Source of the DNA: Ceratopteris richardii
Taxonomy: Eukaryota; Streptophyta; Polypodiopsida; Polypodiales; Pteridaceae
NCBI GenBank assembly: GCA_020310875.1
Contig: CM035438.1
Coordinates: 95,988,205 to 96,052,204 of the forward strand
DNA: 64,000 bases
Direction of reading: 5' to 3'
The translations under genes and the position numbers were made by a program. Under the pieces are notes generated by a model. That model was not told the DNA's origin. It was given only the letters and a program-made list of their open reading frames with translations, and did no database searches. Shown one piece after another: positions 1-11,861 of this stretch (position 1 is the stretch's first letter; each line of letters starts with the position of its first letter).

Positions 1-791
1 TATTTTGCTAGTCCTTCTGAGGTTGGCATCTCTCTCAAACAATTCTTCATTTCTAAAGCTTCATATATTAGTAATGTGAGAGCTGAACTGCCATTCAAAA
101 ATTTCTTCTGTCCCCATTTTTTCTACGCTTCGAATAATCTTTCTTGGACATAGCTTGTTAAGTTCACTTTGTTCCCGATTTGTCTCATGGCATGCGATAA
201 TAATTGTACGATTATTTTTTGTGGAGCTGTGTATCTGTGCATGCTTGGGAAACAAAAGTGCTGATGTACCAATCGTACAGCATCTTCTATGTCAATTCTA
301 TTGATTTCCAAGAATGATCTCTTCTTGGGATCATGGCACTCGTCTTTGACACTAGTAATACCTGTTTGATTCCATCCAAAAGCTTTATTGATTAACTCAT
401 GAGTGAATTGGATGGTTTTCCAAGTCCCCACTTTATCCAGTACTCGTGCTTCTGGGACTGATATTTTTGTTGCAGCCGGTTGCATGGTATTCATGACTTG
501 TGCACATCTTTGAAAGTCCGGAACATAGATATGCAGTTTGAGAAATGCCTCGATGCCTGCTTGTGTCCATACATCTTCAGTAAGAGGTAATCCTTGTATT
601 ATTGTCTTGAAATCCTGTGACATGATAGGAAAATAATGATCTGTGTCCATGATCTTGATAGTTGCCATGAAGATGAGATCTGCCACTGGTTGGTCATCCC
701 GAAACCAGTGACCTCTTGCTTTTGTGACTGATTCCAATGGAAGAAGCTGCACCTCTTCCTGCTGCGTAGATTCTGAATCAGTAGACGCCAT
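1..791 (-). pseudogene. ORF2 N-terminal part of element A (unknown accessory protein), broken and partial
   Basis: This is the start of the second gene of element A, matching the first part of the 1198-residue ORF2 of element B (33768-37364). I place the start at the ATG at 791, directly after a CAG, not at the GTG six bases upstream. The N-terminal domain is recognisable from motifs such as QDFKTIIQGLP, PEARVLDKVG and HQHFCFPSMHRYTAPQK. A TAG stop lies at 123-125, where B has a glutamine codon; downstream the frame stays open and B-like to the window edge. No signal peptide or membrane segment is visible. Function unknown. Confidence 0.8.
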
Positions 792-820
792 CTGCACTCA
801 ATATAGAGTATGAATTAGTT
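792..820 (-). promoter_or_regulatory. Predicted 3' splice site directly before ORF2 of element A
   Basis: On the sense strand, CTAAT (814-818), TCTATATT and GTGCAG lead straight into the ORF2 ATG at 791. The same order occurs before ORF2 in element B, and the TCTATATT core also occurs before ORF2 in family 2. I infer that ORF2 is made from a spliced subgenomic RNA, as known for env-like genes of some plant gypsy elements. This is motif evidence only. Confidence 0.4.
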
Positions 821-1082
821 GCCATATATTATCAGAAATCCTCCTTTATTTGTTTGTAATAAGCTCGATATTGCTCCGAGTGAATGGTGTCGTCCCTTTC
901 CTGTGGGTGTGAGAAAGGTAATACCTGGATTTTTCACATTTTTATGTATTTTTATATTTTCATCTGAAAAGGAAAACAGAAAAGTTAGTTTATAGCCGAA
1001 GCGGTTATTAAATTTTTTGGAGTATTTTTCTTGATATATGTACAAGTGCTCTCCTATTTCCCCGTGAGGAAAATGTGCTTGA
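821..1082 (-). other. Spacer between gag-pol and ORF2 of element A
   Basis: Non-coding spacer collinear with 37394-37690 of element B. Shared blocks include GTGAGAAAGGTAATACCTG (plus strand) and a T-rich tract near 930-965. A has no run like the 20-T run of B. The native gag-pol stop of B is lost here, so the frame continues into this spacer and ends at 1083-1085. Confidence 0.6.
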
Positions 1083-1619
1083 CTATCCTGAAATAGAAGA
1101 AGGATGTGCCGAATGCTTGGCCTTGTAATGTGGCCCTATCATGCATACTTGGGGTCTCGGAGGCTCCATATGTGTGCAATTGGAAGTAGTTGGCGTATGC
1201 ATGCCGTTTGTTTTGTCTTTAGGTATCCAAATTTGCTTCATTGTGCTGGGCCTCGTTGTATATTGCCGTCTTCCAGTGAATGTGGCTCTTTTCTTCTTGT
1301 TGTAGGTCTGCTTGATCTGATTTGTGAATCTCGGAAAGGGTCGGGTTGCCCTTACAGACTCCTTCTTTCGCCAGTAGCTCTTTTGTTGTGGCTGTTTTGC
1401 CTGTGAATCATATTGGTTCTTCTTGTGCTGAGGGCCATCCTTTCGGTTTGTTTTCCTTGGAATGCAAGACTTAGGAACCCATATTTGCGAACGATCCTGT
1501 TGAGCAGCAACTACTTTCTTTGGAATCCATATTGTAGCAACTTGTCGATGACTTCGTTGTTCAGACTGAGTTGGTTTTTGCTTTGATTGTTCGTTCTGAT
1601 GTCGGTGGTGCTTCTGTCG
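1083..1619 (-). pseudogene. Gag-pol C-terminal tail of element A, after the fourth stop
   Basis: This continues the gag-pol frame past the TGA at 1620-1622. The translation keeps the repeated tryptophan motifs of this tail (IWIPKK, IWVPKS, IWIPKD) and is rich in lysine, arginine and glutamine. It corresponds to the last 180 or so residues of the element B polyprotein. The terminal TAG of B is TCG here, which extends the frame by about nine codons. The tail may bind nucleic acid, but that is only suggested by its composition. Confidence 0.6.
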
Positions 1620-4289
1620 TCAAAGATACTCCTCCACTTGGTCTTTCTTGATCCACGCTTGGTTAGAGTATGGAATAGGGTATATTTTAATGGGTACAGA
1701 TTTTGAATTACTCAAAGGACTAGTTTCTCTTATGCATGGTGCTTCGGTGAGGTTGGTTTCAGCTTGATTGATACTCTCAAGACTTGCTAGACTAGAACAT
1801 GGTGTGCAAGCAGAATTCAATGTGTCCGCACATATATTACTCGATGAAGGTGTTTCTATAGTGCTAGTGATCATACATTCAGGACTTTGTTCATTAGAAT
1901 GAACTGTTTGCTCCATGCTCACAGATTTGAGTGGTCGTTCATCTAGCAGGCTGAATACTTCACGATGTCCTATCCTGACTGAGATGTATCCTAAAGCCAA
2001 TTGAATGGTCACTTCGTATTCGTAAATCCAGTCTTGACCTAACACTACCTCTTCAAGTAAATCTTGGTCATGACACACTAACAGCTTTTGTTCCATAGTG
2101 TTGTTGCCAAGATGTAACGGTAAGGTGATCTCACCTATGCATTGAGTAATTGTTCCACTTATTCCTATCAACTGGGCCATCGATGGGCGTACCTCCTCCT
2201 TGAGTTTTTGGGTCAAAGAAAGCTTAATGCAGCTTACAGCTGCTCCTGTGTCAATAAGAGCATTCACCAAGTGGTACTCCGTTTTTCCTGCTCCCAAATT
2301 TAGATATGGTTGTGTTCTTTGCGATCCTAGGTTTTGAGTGGCTCTAAAATTAGCCATTGGGATGAGTTCTTCTCCTAGTCGATATCTTTCATCTCGCTCT
2401 CTCATCCACTCTTTCCGTTTCTTTATTCTTTCCAATGCTTCCTGCCTCGCTTCCTCTTGTATCCTTTCCTCTTCCATGCGTCTATTCTTACCTTTGATTA
2501 ATCGAGACATAGTTTCTTCAGTTAATGGTTCTAGGTATTTTTTCACTCGACACCCACTGATGTAGTTTGGTAATACGTCTCCGTCTAAGGTTGCTAAGCT
2601 AATGGCTCCACTTGTAGATATGCGATTAATGATTAACGGACCATATCCTCTTTTTTGCAATTTCTTAGCATGTTGTTTCAAAGTGTATACCAAAACTAAA
2701 TCTCCTTCCTTTAAATTTTTGTCCTTTATGTGCGCATCAAAGTAGGCTTTTTGTCGTCGTTTAGCAGCATAAATACCTGCTACTGCTTGTAACATAGTTT
2801 CATGAAGGTTTTCTATTTGGTCCAATTGAGCTGATGATTCATGTCTTGCCCACTCGTAAGTAGTTGCTACTCTCAGAGTGGGAATCAAGAAATCAATTGG
2901 CAAAATAGCATTTTGTCCGTACACTAAGTTGAAAGGAGTAGTGCCTATTGCGGTTTTATAGGCTACTCGGAATGCCCATAACGCATGATGTAACTGCTTA
3001 TCCAAATCTGATCTACCGTTGTTAACGATTTTGGTGAGAACCGTACACAAGATTTTATTTGAACTTTCTGCTTGTCCATTTGCTTGTGGGTGATAATGAG
3101 CTGATTTCTTATGAATTACTAAGAATTCATTCAATAAGGCTTCTATCACTTCATTAACAAAGTGCGTACCTCTATCACTCACAATCTCTATAGGTAGTCC
3201 AAATCTAGTGAAGACGTTCTCGAAGAGAAACTTGGCTGTAGTTCTTGCGTCATTTTTCTTTGTTGCTTTTGCCTCAACCCATTTGGTCAGGTAATCTGTG
3301 GCTACAATTATATATTCAACATGTGAACCTTTTGCTGGTGGGCTAATAGGTCCTATAAAGTCTATTCCCCATTTCGTGAAAGCTCTAGCACTCATCATGG
3401 GTCTAAGTGGCATCTCATCTCTTCTAATAGGATATTTCGTTCGTTGACAGGTATCACACCGTTGCACATATGTTATGGCATCTTGGTGTAGAGTTGGCCA
3501 CCACATTCCAGCAAAGAGGATCATTTTTGCTGTTTTGTCTGCAGAGAAGTGTCCTCCTGCAGCTCCTGTATGAGCCATCTCTAAGACAGAAAGATATTCA
3601 TTTTCATGAACGCACATTCTTAATTGGTTATCTTTCCCTCGTTTGAAGAGTTGTTTTCCTATGATGGCATAGTCTTTACTCTGTTCTTCAAGAGCACGCT
3701 TCCTTGCTGAAGTAGCTCCGTCTGGGTATTCTTGAGTTTTCAAGAACTTTACCAGGGGCATGCTCCATCTTGGTGCTATTGTAGAATAGCATAAGGTAGA
3801 GCTCTCATCTGGGATTTGTTCTTGACAGGTCTGACAGGTTGATACATAGTTATGTGCATCTCTTTGCATGGTTGGCCAATATATGCCAAATCTCTTGAGT
3901 GTTTGCCACGTTCCATTTGCGTTCAAATGAGTTTTCCATTGGTTTATGTGTGCTTTCTGAAGCCACATTTCTTGTTCCTCTTCTTCCATGCATCTCATCA
4001 ATAATCCGCTTGAATCCTGGTGGTACAAACTTCCCGCAATGATGTGAAGGTTTTTAGTCCTCCAGAGGTCTTGCGTTTGGTTTGGTGTGATCCCATCTTT
4101 AGGTCCATGTGTAAGTATAGGGATCAATTTTTCTGCCCATTGAGGACATACTTCCAGGTTAAAAAGATAAGTATCTGGCAGGTCATCCGGTACTCCTATG
4201 GGTGGTTCTCCATGGGTCATTCGAGATAAGTGGTCTGCTCTTATGTGGGTGTTTCCTTTCTTGACTATTACCTCAAAATCAAATTCCAT
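1620..4289 (-). pseudogene. Gag-pol of element A: end of RNase H, tandem H2C2, integrase core, second retropepsin-like domain
   Basis: Open 889-codon stretch between two stops in the same frame. It starts just after RNase H (MEFDFEVIVKKGNTHIRADHL). Two H2C2 zinc modules follow, ending in CQTCQEQ (near 3830) and CDTCQRT (near 3455), then the integrase core with WGIDFIGP, VSDRGTHF and NGQAES. After a charged linker comes a second aspartic-protease-like domain: ALIDTGAAVSCI (near 2229-2260) and VLGQDWIYEY (near 2021-2050). There is no chromodomain. The stretch ends with a TGA at 1620, two base changes away from the codon in element B. Confidence 0.85.
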
Positions 4290-4304
4290 TAGCAGTAAAA
4301 ACCA

Positions 4305-5963
4305 TCATACTAGTCGTCTTGTATTACAAGGCTTGTTGACTAGGTACAGTAGGGCTTGATGATCAATGAAGAATTTGAATTTGTTTGCTAGTACGTAAGG
4401 TCTGAATTTCTTGACTACGTATACCATCCCTAGGCCTTCTCTCTCCGTGGTAGTATAATTGCGTTCCGCTTGATTTAACTGTCTACTAGCATAGGCTATC
4501 GGGTGGTCTAATTTTCCTGTGTCAGCTGGTTGAGCTAAGATGCAACCAATGGCAAACTTGGAAGCATCCACATGAATGTGAAACGGTTTATTCCAGTTAG
4601 GGACTCGAAGGATGGGAGCTGAACTCAATCGATTCTTTAACTCATTAAAAGCTTTTTCGCATTCTTCGGTCCAATTAAACAGAGTCAATAATGCATAAAG
4701 AGGTCTATCAATTATGGCGTACATATGTATGAATCTTTGATAGTATCCACAATGTCCCATAAATGCTTGAACTTCTTTAGCAGTCTTCTGTCTTGGTAAA
4801 TTTAAGATTACTTTAATTTTGTCTTCATCTATTGAAATGCCGTTCTTAGAGACAATATGTCCTAAGATTTTTCCTTGTCTAACCATGAAGACACATTTTT
4901 CAGGATTAAGGCATACTCGATATTGTCGACATTTAGCAAAAATCTTTTCTAGTTCAGGGATGTGCTCTGATCGTATAGCTGAATATGTACAAAGATCGTC
5001 CACGTATACCTCCATACTTTTTCTCAGAAATTCCTTGAACACATGACACATCAATCTTTGGAAGGTAGCTGGGGCATTCGTTAAACCAAAAGGCATGACT
5101 CTAAAGGCGTATACTCCCCATTCAGTTGCGAATGCTGTCTTATGTTGGTCCTCAGGAGCAATGGCTACCTGATTATACCCTGAAAAGCCATCCAAAAAAC
5201 TATAAACCTCCTTCCCTGCTACCCTTTCCAAGAGATGATCCGTAATTGGTAAGGGATAACTATCCCTTATGGTTGCGGCGTTCACTTTCTTCAAATTGAT
5301 GCACACTCTTAACTTTCCATTTTTTTTTGGTACAACCACCAGAGGTGACACCCATTCCGTGTGCTCAATTTCATAGATGAATCCCGCATCTAGTAACTTG
5401 TCTATTTCCTCTTTTATCTTGGCTGAATACACATCATTGTAAGTGTATGGTCTTTGTTTCGAAGGTTTGGCTTCGGATGTCATGGGGATTCTATGCGCAC
5501 ATATAGATGGATCTACTCCCTTCAAGTCCTTATAGGTCCAAGCAAAGACATCCCGATATTCTCTTATGAGACGAATTAACTCTTGTTCTTCTTCTAATGA
5601 GACGTCCTGTCCTATGAAGGTGCATCGTTCCTCTCCTCCTTCCATAGTTACAACTATCTTTTTGGTTTGCTCCTTATTATCATATGCTATTCCAGGCAGT
5701 GCTTCTCTTTTCGGCATTTGAATAGCAATTTTCCTCTCCTCCACTTCATATTTTTTAAAATGAGCTGGTACTTCAAATTGGTCTTGGGGTTTGTTTTCTT
5801 CATCTTCTGATTCTCTTTCAACTTCTAATTCCCCTTTCTGTGTAAGTTCCTGGTGTTTCTCATTGGCGGTGATATTTATGTTGGTGGTACTATTCCCTAG
5901 ATCCATGGGTTCGGGTTCCATTTCAATGCTCTCGTAGTCCTCCTTCCAGTCTTTCTCGATCAC
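4305..5963 (-). pseudogene. Gag-pol of element A: reverse transcriptase and RNase H
   Basis: 552-codon open stretch in the gag-pol frame. RT motifs in order: VVVPKKNGKLRVCINLK, YPLPITDHLLERV, FLDGFSGYNQ, MPFGLTNAPATFQ and the catalytic YVDDL (4992-5006). RNase H follows with HIHVDAS and FFIDHQALLYLV. It is bounded by TAG at 5982 upstream and ends in TGA (4305-4307) at a place where element B has CGA. The RT catalytic residues are present, so the break is only in the frame. Closest group by eye is the non-chromovirus gypsy clade near Athila/Tat. Confidence 0.88.
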
Positions 5964-5981
5964 TTCTCCTTCTTCTGCCTC

Positions 5982-7061
5982 CTAAAGGACTACCATATAC
6001 AGGCTCACATCATAACCCTCCTCATCGATACATTCGTTCATGGTCACTACTTCTTTGTTTACATAGACGTCGAGGGTCGCTAAAATTTCCATCCAACCGT
6101 GAGGTTCAAATTCTTCATCCGGAAATACTTGTGGCATGTAGGCTGGATCTTGTACCGACCTCGCTATTCCTTGTTTTTGTTGCCATCCTTTTCTTCTCTC
6201 CTCTTCCTTCTTTGCACCTTGACATATCCACAGATGAGTGTCCTCGTTCATCCAGGATTGATCACTAGAACCTGCACTATGAATTGATTGATCGTCCTCC
6301 TCCTTATGGATCTGATTCCATTGTAGAGGTGGAACATCTTGATAAGTGTACGTATGTAGGTTTATTCTAGTGGTGGTTCCTGAGTGTTGTAGGTAAACCG
6401 CGTCTTTTCCCCAATCTTGTACGACCTTTAGCTGTCTCATGAAAGGCCTTCCCAAGATCATTTCATAATTGCTTGGCCTTTCGAAGTGACATATTGCTAA
6501 AGTGTGTTCGAATTCCACTCCACACGTAGTGAAGATTACTCGTTCCAACAATCCTAAGGGTCTTTCCGTATGTCCATCTGCCATTTGTATTTTCATGCGT
6601 GTTGGTCTTAATGCGGGTTTTCCCCATTTCTCCCAAATTTCTTTGGTAGCAATGCCAACACCGGCTCCTGAATCTAGTATGGCTTTGGTAGTGTAACCCC
6701 TATAAGTAATTGGAAGGCAGGTATTTCCTTCATCTCCTTCACTAAAGTCTCCTACTTTATCCACTGGAATCCTCACTGTGTTTATTTCATCTGTTGTCTC
6801 CTTCTTTTCCTCATTGACTTCCCATTGATTGATTAATTTCTCTTTTAAATGTGGTTTTACCTTTAACAGTTCTTCAAACGCTAGGATACATGGGATTTTT
6901 ACCTCTCTAAGGCGTTGTATGATCTCAGATGTTTGGACTGATGGGTTCGTCTCTCGTTTCCTCATTGAGGGAATGCGATACAATTCTGAATTGTGCTCGT
7001 ACTCCCCGGTGTAGTTGGGCAGTTCCTTTACATCTTGCTCTCCTTTGTCACTTGCATCCAT
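5982..7061 (-). pseudogene. Gag-pol of element A: first retropepsin (PR1) and linker
   Basis: 359-codon stretch of the polyprotein. PR1 has the active-site motif ILDSGAGVGIAT (near 6645-6685), a flap-like ADGHTERPLGL and the C-terminal MILGRPFMRQL typical of retroviral-type aspartic proteases. It follows a TAA stop (7086-7088) and ends with TAG (5982-5984), where element B has CAG. The downstream acidic linker resembles B closely. PR1 is the usual maturation protease of gypsy elements; this family carries a second one after integrase. Confidence 0.85.
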
Positions 7062-7085
7062 TGGAAAAATCTCTTCTGAATTTAG

Positions 7086-10000
7086 TTAAGGTATTGAACC
7101 CTCTATTTCATTTTCTGCTTCTAATTCTTCAAAGGGTGGTACGATTCCTTCCACCTTCTTCCATTTGTCCTCTTGGACTCGTGCCCATAGATCCTTAGTC
7201 CATTCTCCTTCTACTTCAGGGACTATGGATCCTTCCCTTCTCTCAACACCACATTCGTCATTCTGTGGTCTATTTACTTCAGGCTTTTCACGAGTGTTCA
7301 CACACTCTTGGAATTCTCCTTCAAAAATTCGGGTATTGGGTAAAGGCGATGCAGGTTTTTCTAAGGTTTGTTGTGCAACTTCTATCAATTTCTTGCAGAT
7401 TTCTAGTCTTTCTCTTTCTAAGTCGCCTCTTGGATATTCTCTCTCCTGTTGTTCTATGGTAGGTCCTGCTCTTATTCTTGCCTTATATGCCTGAATCCAC
7501 ATGGCTAACTCCTCAGGCATTGAGTCTGCTAAAACTGATCCTACCTCCTCTTTCTTACACTTCTCATTTTTGTTTCCTTCTTCCTTCCTCGGTTCTTCTT
7601 TTGGTTTTTGTTCGTTCCTTTCATTTTCCTTTTTCTGCCGTAATTTCTTTTCTTTTAGTCTCTCTCTTCGGTGCTTCCATCTCTGGGACCTTTTACTTGC
7701 AATACTTTTCTCCGGCTCTTCTGAGTCTTCAACTCTTTGAGGGATGGGTGTGTCCCTCTCCTTGTCACTTTGATTGTTCTCGTCCGTTTTATCAGGGGTC
7801 TCTCTGACTTTGGCTCTCGTTATTGCTTTCAATGGTACTGTGTACTCTTTATCACTCCCTGATGATTCAATTACTTCTATTACGTTGATTAGTACATTAG
7901 ATGTAACCTTGTTGGGATTCTTGGGGCAGTCTCTGAAAAGATGTTCCTTACCACAATCATTACAGTAGCCTTCCCAGACTCGTTGTGGTGGTGGTGGGTT
8001 TGGCAATGTGCATTCCCTGATATAATGATCACCTCCACACCTGTAACATGGTCCTCTGGGTACAGGCGGTCTGTTCATGGGTCGGGGTGGTATGGTTGCT
8101 CTAGGAGCTGTATACATTAATGACACATAGTCCTGCTCATAACCGTATGAACTATCTGGTGCTTCCATGCCATAAGCATATGGTTCATACAATTGTCCAT
8201 ATTCCATCATTGAGCTTTCATAATTAGAGTATGTTCCTTGACTAGAGTCATAAAACGAGTCGTATGGTTCACTACTAGTCAAAGGTGTGGCTGGCACTAT
8301 AGCTCTCTCTAGGTTTTCTTCAGGTTGGGCAATCTTGACTGGGACAACGTTCTGAGGATGGGGTGGTTGTTGTCCTAGTACTGGCTGTGGTTGTGTGTAT
8401 CCCTGATATGCGTATGGTCGCGGTGCTGGTGCCTGCGGCTGATAAGAAGGATACCTAAAGGCTTCACCTCCCTGATGATTCTGAGGGTATCCGTACGGTC
8501 TCATGTATTGCTGTGCAGGTCTCGCTTGCCTATTGTAGGGACAATTTTCTGTGCTATGATTTGTGTATTTTTGTTCCACACTGCAATACTGTAGAGGTCC
8601 TGGGACAGTGGGTCTACTATAACCATAAGTAGGTGGTGGAACTACTCCCCTAGTACACAAGTGAGAAGGATGATCACCTCCGCAATGCATACATCTTCTG
8701 AGCATCGGTACTCTCATTGGATTATTGGGGTAGTTCCTCTGTCCTTGAACGTTCAACTTTTTCGCTAACAATTCAGCTATTTCCTCTACGTTGTTTTTAG
8801 GTATGGATGCGTTACTGGTCGAATCTTCGGTTTTAGAGCTTCCTTGAGGTATTTTCAGATCCTCTGCAAGATTATCTTCTAAATCTATGCATTCCTTCAT
8901 GCATTCTTGCAAGGTCTGAACCCTTTTCACATACACTAATGATCTTAAGGATCCGTTCAGTAATCCTTCCAAAAATAATGACACCATTTTATTTTGTGTC
9001 GGCCTCTCTTCCACTGGGCATCTGTCTACGTATTGCTTGAATCTTCTGGCAGCCAATCTCACTGACTCGGTAGGGACTTGCTTGAAGCTATGGATCAATG
9101 ATGAAGAATTGTTTTTAATTCCTGATTTAGTAAATTCCTCAATCATTTCTTGATATACTTGCTCCATGTTCTGAAAGGTATTAGGGTCCAATGGCTGAAA
9201 CCATGCCAACGCTGTGTCTGACAAGGTAAGACCGAAGGACTCATATTGAATCAAAAAGTCTTCTACCTGTTCGGCTCTGATTACTTGTTTAAATTCCGCT
9301 ATATGATTATAAGGTTCGCTAGAGCCATCATAGTGATTTCTCATGCATTTGGCAACTTGGATTGGCCTTAGTCGTCTTCCTGCTTCGGGTGATCTAGGCA
9401 TCACTGGGAAAATAGGTCTTCCTATTGGTATGCCTGGTCCTCTTACTACCGGCGGTCTGACTGGAGCATGAACTCCATGTCTGGGGTCAATAGTTGGTTG
9501 AGGTCGGTAGTTAGGGTTATTTGCAGGCATTGCGAACTGTGCGAGAGGTCTGACGGGGATGTGAGTTGGTTGTGTTTGTTGTGTTTGTCCCGACTGTTGA
9601 TATGAATCATTATGGGGCGTCCCAAGTGGGTTTCTTGAGGTAGTGGCTTGGTCCCTAGGTGGGAACACTGGGATGTTTTGATATTTCAACTCCGTTCTTT
9701 CTGCTTCTGTTATGGGCCAATATCTTCTCTGATTTTTATCCAGATAAGTGATAATGGTGGAAAAATCAGGGTCTTGCAACTCATAAATGGTGACTGGATT
9801 AGGAGCAGCTTCCCAAATTGAGGAATGTGCTCTAAGTAGATGCTCCATCCCATTGATCAAATACACATCCATTAAGGTGTCATCTTGGGGAATTAGATCT
9901 CCTCTCCATATTCTCGCTACCGTAGATCTTCCTCTAGGCGTGGTTACTTGCTCTTCATTCCCTCCTCCATTTAAGTTTGAAGCATTATTTTCTTCACCAA

Positions 10001-10403
10001 TTTCATTAATGTTCTCTGGGTGTTCTGTGACCACATACTGGATATCTCGTTTGTCCATGTACAGTCCTCCTACGTACTTGACTGCTGGCCTAGGCACTAT
10101 GTAAGCCTCTGAAGCTTTCTTTAACCTGGCCACAGATCTGTTTAGACCATCCAGATAAATGGGGACCTCGTTGTGGTTAGTGTTCACATACTCCAAAGAG
10201 GTTCTGTACTCTCCCTCAATGATTGACATCATGCCAATCATGGGTACTGTGTTCTGCATATCCTCTGAAGCCATGGGAATTTCTTCTTCTGACTCACTGG
10301 ATGTCTCGGAATAATGTGAACGGTTACTTGGCTCTGCTACACTACCTACGGAAGAGATTACACTTCTTCGGCTTCCTAGGGTTCTTCCGGATCTCAGGTT
10401 CAT
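7086..10403 (-). pseudogene. Gag region of element A polyprotein
   Basis: 1105-codon gag segment starting at the ATG at 10403 (MNLRSGRTLGSRRS), the same start as in element B. The conserved capsid-like Retrotrans_gag core sits near residues 345-515 (CMRNHYDGSSEPYNHIAEF to ECIDLEDNL). Three zinc knuckles of the unusual spacing CX2CX3HX4C follow: CMHCGGDHPSHLC, CYRCGGDHYIREC and CNDCGKEHLFRDC. A Pro/Gln/Tyr-rich stretch and a Lys/Glu-rich stretch lie between gag and protease. The frame stops at a TAA (7086) absent from element B; because B has no gag-pol boundary stop, I read it as damage rather than a natural gag terminator. Confidence 0.85.
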
Positions 10404-11835
10404 CCACTTCTAAACTCTGATCAGACTTTGATACCCTTGGGCCTTTGGTACTCTTAATTACAGGTCAAAAATTTCCAGAAGACTTGGCTGGAAAGAAATG
10501 ACTAAAGAAGGATTTTCTACAGATCACGATACTTGTTTCCAAAAATCCATGATACCCGATCTCTGGGTTCAGACGATACACGATCCCTGACAAATATCGC
10601 GATACCTGATAAACGATACCGATCGCTTGAGTGAAACGATATCGATACATGGAAGAAAACGATACACGATATTTGGTCACAGGCGATACACGATATTCGA
10701 AGGAAACGATACTTGGAATAGACGATACTCGATATGTGAGAAGTATCGCGATCTTTGATCTAAGCGATCTCTGGGCCAAACGGTACTTGGCTTGAAACGA
10801 TATACGATATTTGGGATCCTACGATACACGATCTCTGAACTGAAACGATCGACGATACACGATATTTGGTAAGTATCGCGATCTCTGAGAAGCGATACAC
10901 GATACTTGACCCAAACGATACGCGACCAACGATCGCCGATACTTGAATGAAACGATACGCGATCTTTCGCATGTATCGCGATCTCTGAGAGACGATACAC
11001 GATACTTATCAGGTATCGCGATCTTTGACCAAACGATACTTCTCAAGTATCGCGACCGGCACGAAACGATACACGATCTACGATACACGATCAACGATCG
11101 CCGGCAAAACGATCTCTGACCAAGTATCGCGATCGGTATGAAACGATACACGGTCGATGGGAAATATCGCGATACTCGACCACAGGAGGTCACGATACTT
11201 GCTAAGTATCGCGATACTCGACCGCGGGAGTAAAACGATACTTGACCCTTAGACGATACTTGACCCCTTGATCTCCTAGCTCCTCTCTCTTCTCCTCACT
11301 CTCTGTATCAATCAAAACACACCTCTTTACCCCCTGTAGCTCTCAGACGATACCTGGCGCAGATCGTTTTACACTGATATGGAAATATTTGAGAGATCAA
11401 AAAGATTTAGCTACTGAGTGGCTCACCTTTGATGCTCTTTCTCACTCTTCTAACACCTTTTCTAGCTCAAAGACACTCCATAAGCTCCGAAACGATACTC
11501 GGCAGCTCGCGATACTTGCCAGCTCCTCCACGATACTTGCTCAGAAACAAGTGATTTTCAAAATGACTCTTTTTGGCTTTTATACTTGATTTTTTTCCTA
11601 TCTACTGAAAATGAATCAACAAGACAAAAGATGAAAACTACTCTAATCTCTTCCCTCACTCTTCCTACTCTCCTCCTACTAAACCTAAACCTGAAACTTA
11701 TCACACACACCTCGGGGATGTGAAGTAACAAGTGCTGAAGTGACTGACTACTCGTCAAAGGACAATTTCACCTCTACAAGTACGATTCGATCACACTCGA
11801 TCTATAACCATCACGAAGGCACCTTGGTTGAGTGT
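10404..11835 (-). other. Leader (5' UTR) of element A
   Basis: About 1.4 kb between the primer site and the gag ATG, collinear with the leader of element B. Its main content is the ACGATAC/TCGCGAT repeat array (10520-11270), with a few further copies around 11490-11545. Several overlapping minus-strand reading frames stay open across the array only because the repeat unit lacks stops; I do not call them genes. Confidence 0.7.
10520..11270. repeat. Degenerate ACGATACACGATCTCTGA-type repeat array in the leader of A
   Basis: Dozens of imperfect, irregularly spaced units built from ACGATAC, ACGATCTCTGA and GTATCGCGAT. On the sense strand this reads as repeated GTATCGT and ATCGCGATAC. The palindromic core TCGCGA recurs. 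The orthologous leader of B has a related but rearranged array, so it evolves quickly while being kept. Confidence 0.8.
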
Positions 11836-11853
11836 TCCCCGGCAATGGCGCCA
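11836..11853 (-). other. Primer-binding site of element A, tRNA-Asp type
   Basis: Sense strand TGGCGCCATTGCCGGGGA, one base different from the site in element B. Recalled plant tRNA-Asp 3' ends (CCCCGGCAACGGCGCCA) pair with it except at that base. It lies 8 nt inside the LTR edge at 11862, as expected for minus-strand DNA priming. Confidence 0.8.
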
Positions 11854-11861
11854 AAAACGTG

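Noticed and set aside
7086..7088. TAA as a natural gag terminator of family 1
   Set aside because: The intact element B reads through this place with a sense codon and the downstream frame is unchanged, so it is damage in A.
7478..7807. Leucine/phenylalanine-rich plus-strand frames resembling membrane proteins
   Set aside because: They are the antisense reading of Lys/Glu-rich gag codons; the same artefact occurs opposite 44074-44391.
10465..11193. Four overlapping minus-strand reading frames rich in YRVS/SIVYR
   Set aside because: They lie in the CGAT repeat array; the repeat unit lacks stops in several frames, and the array in B does not preserve the same frames.
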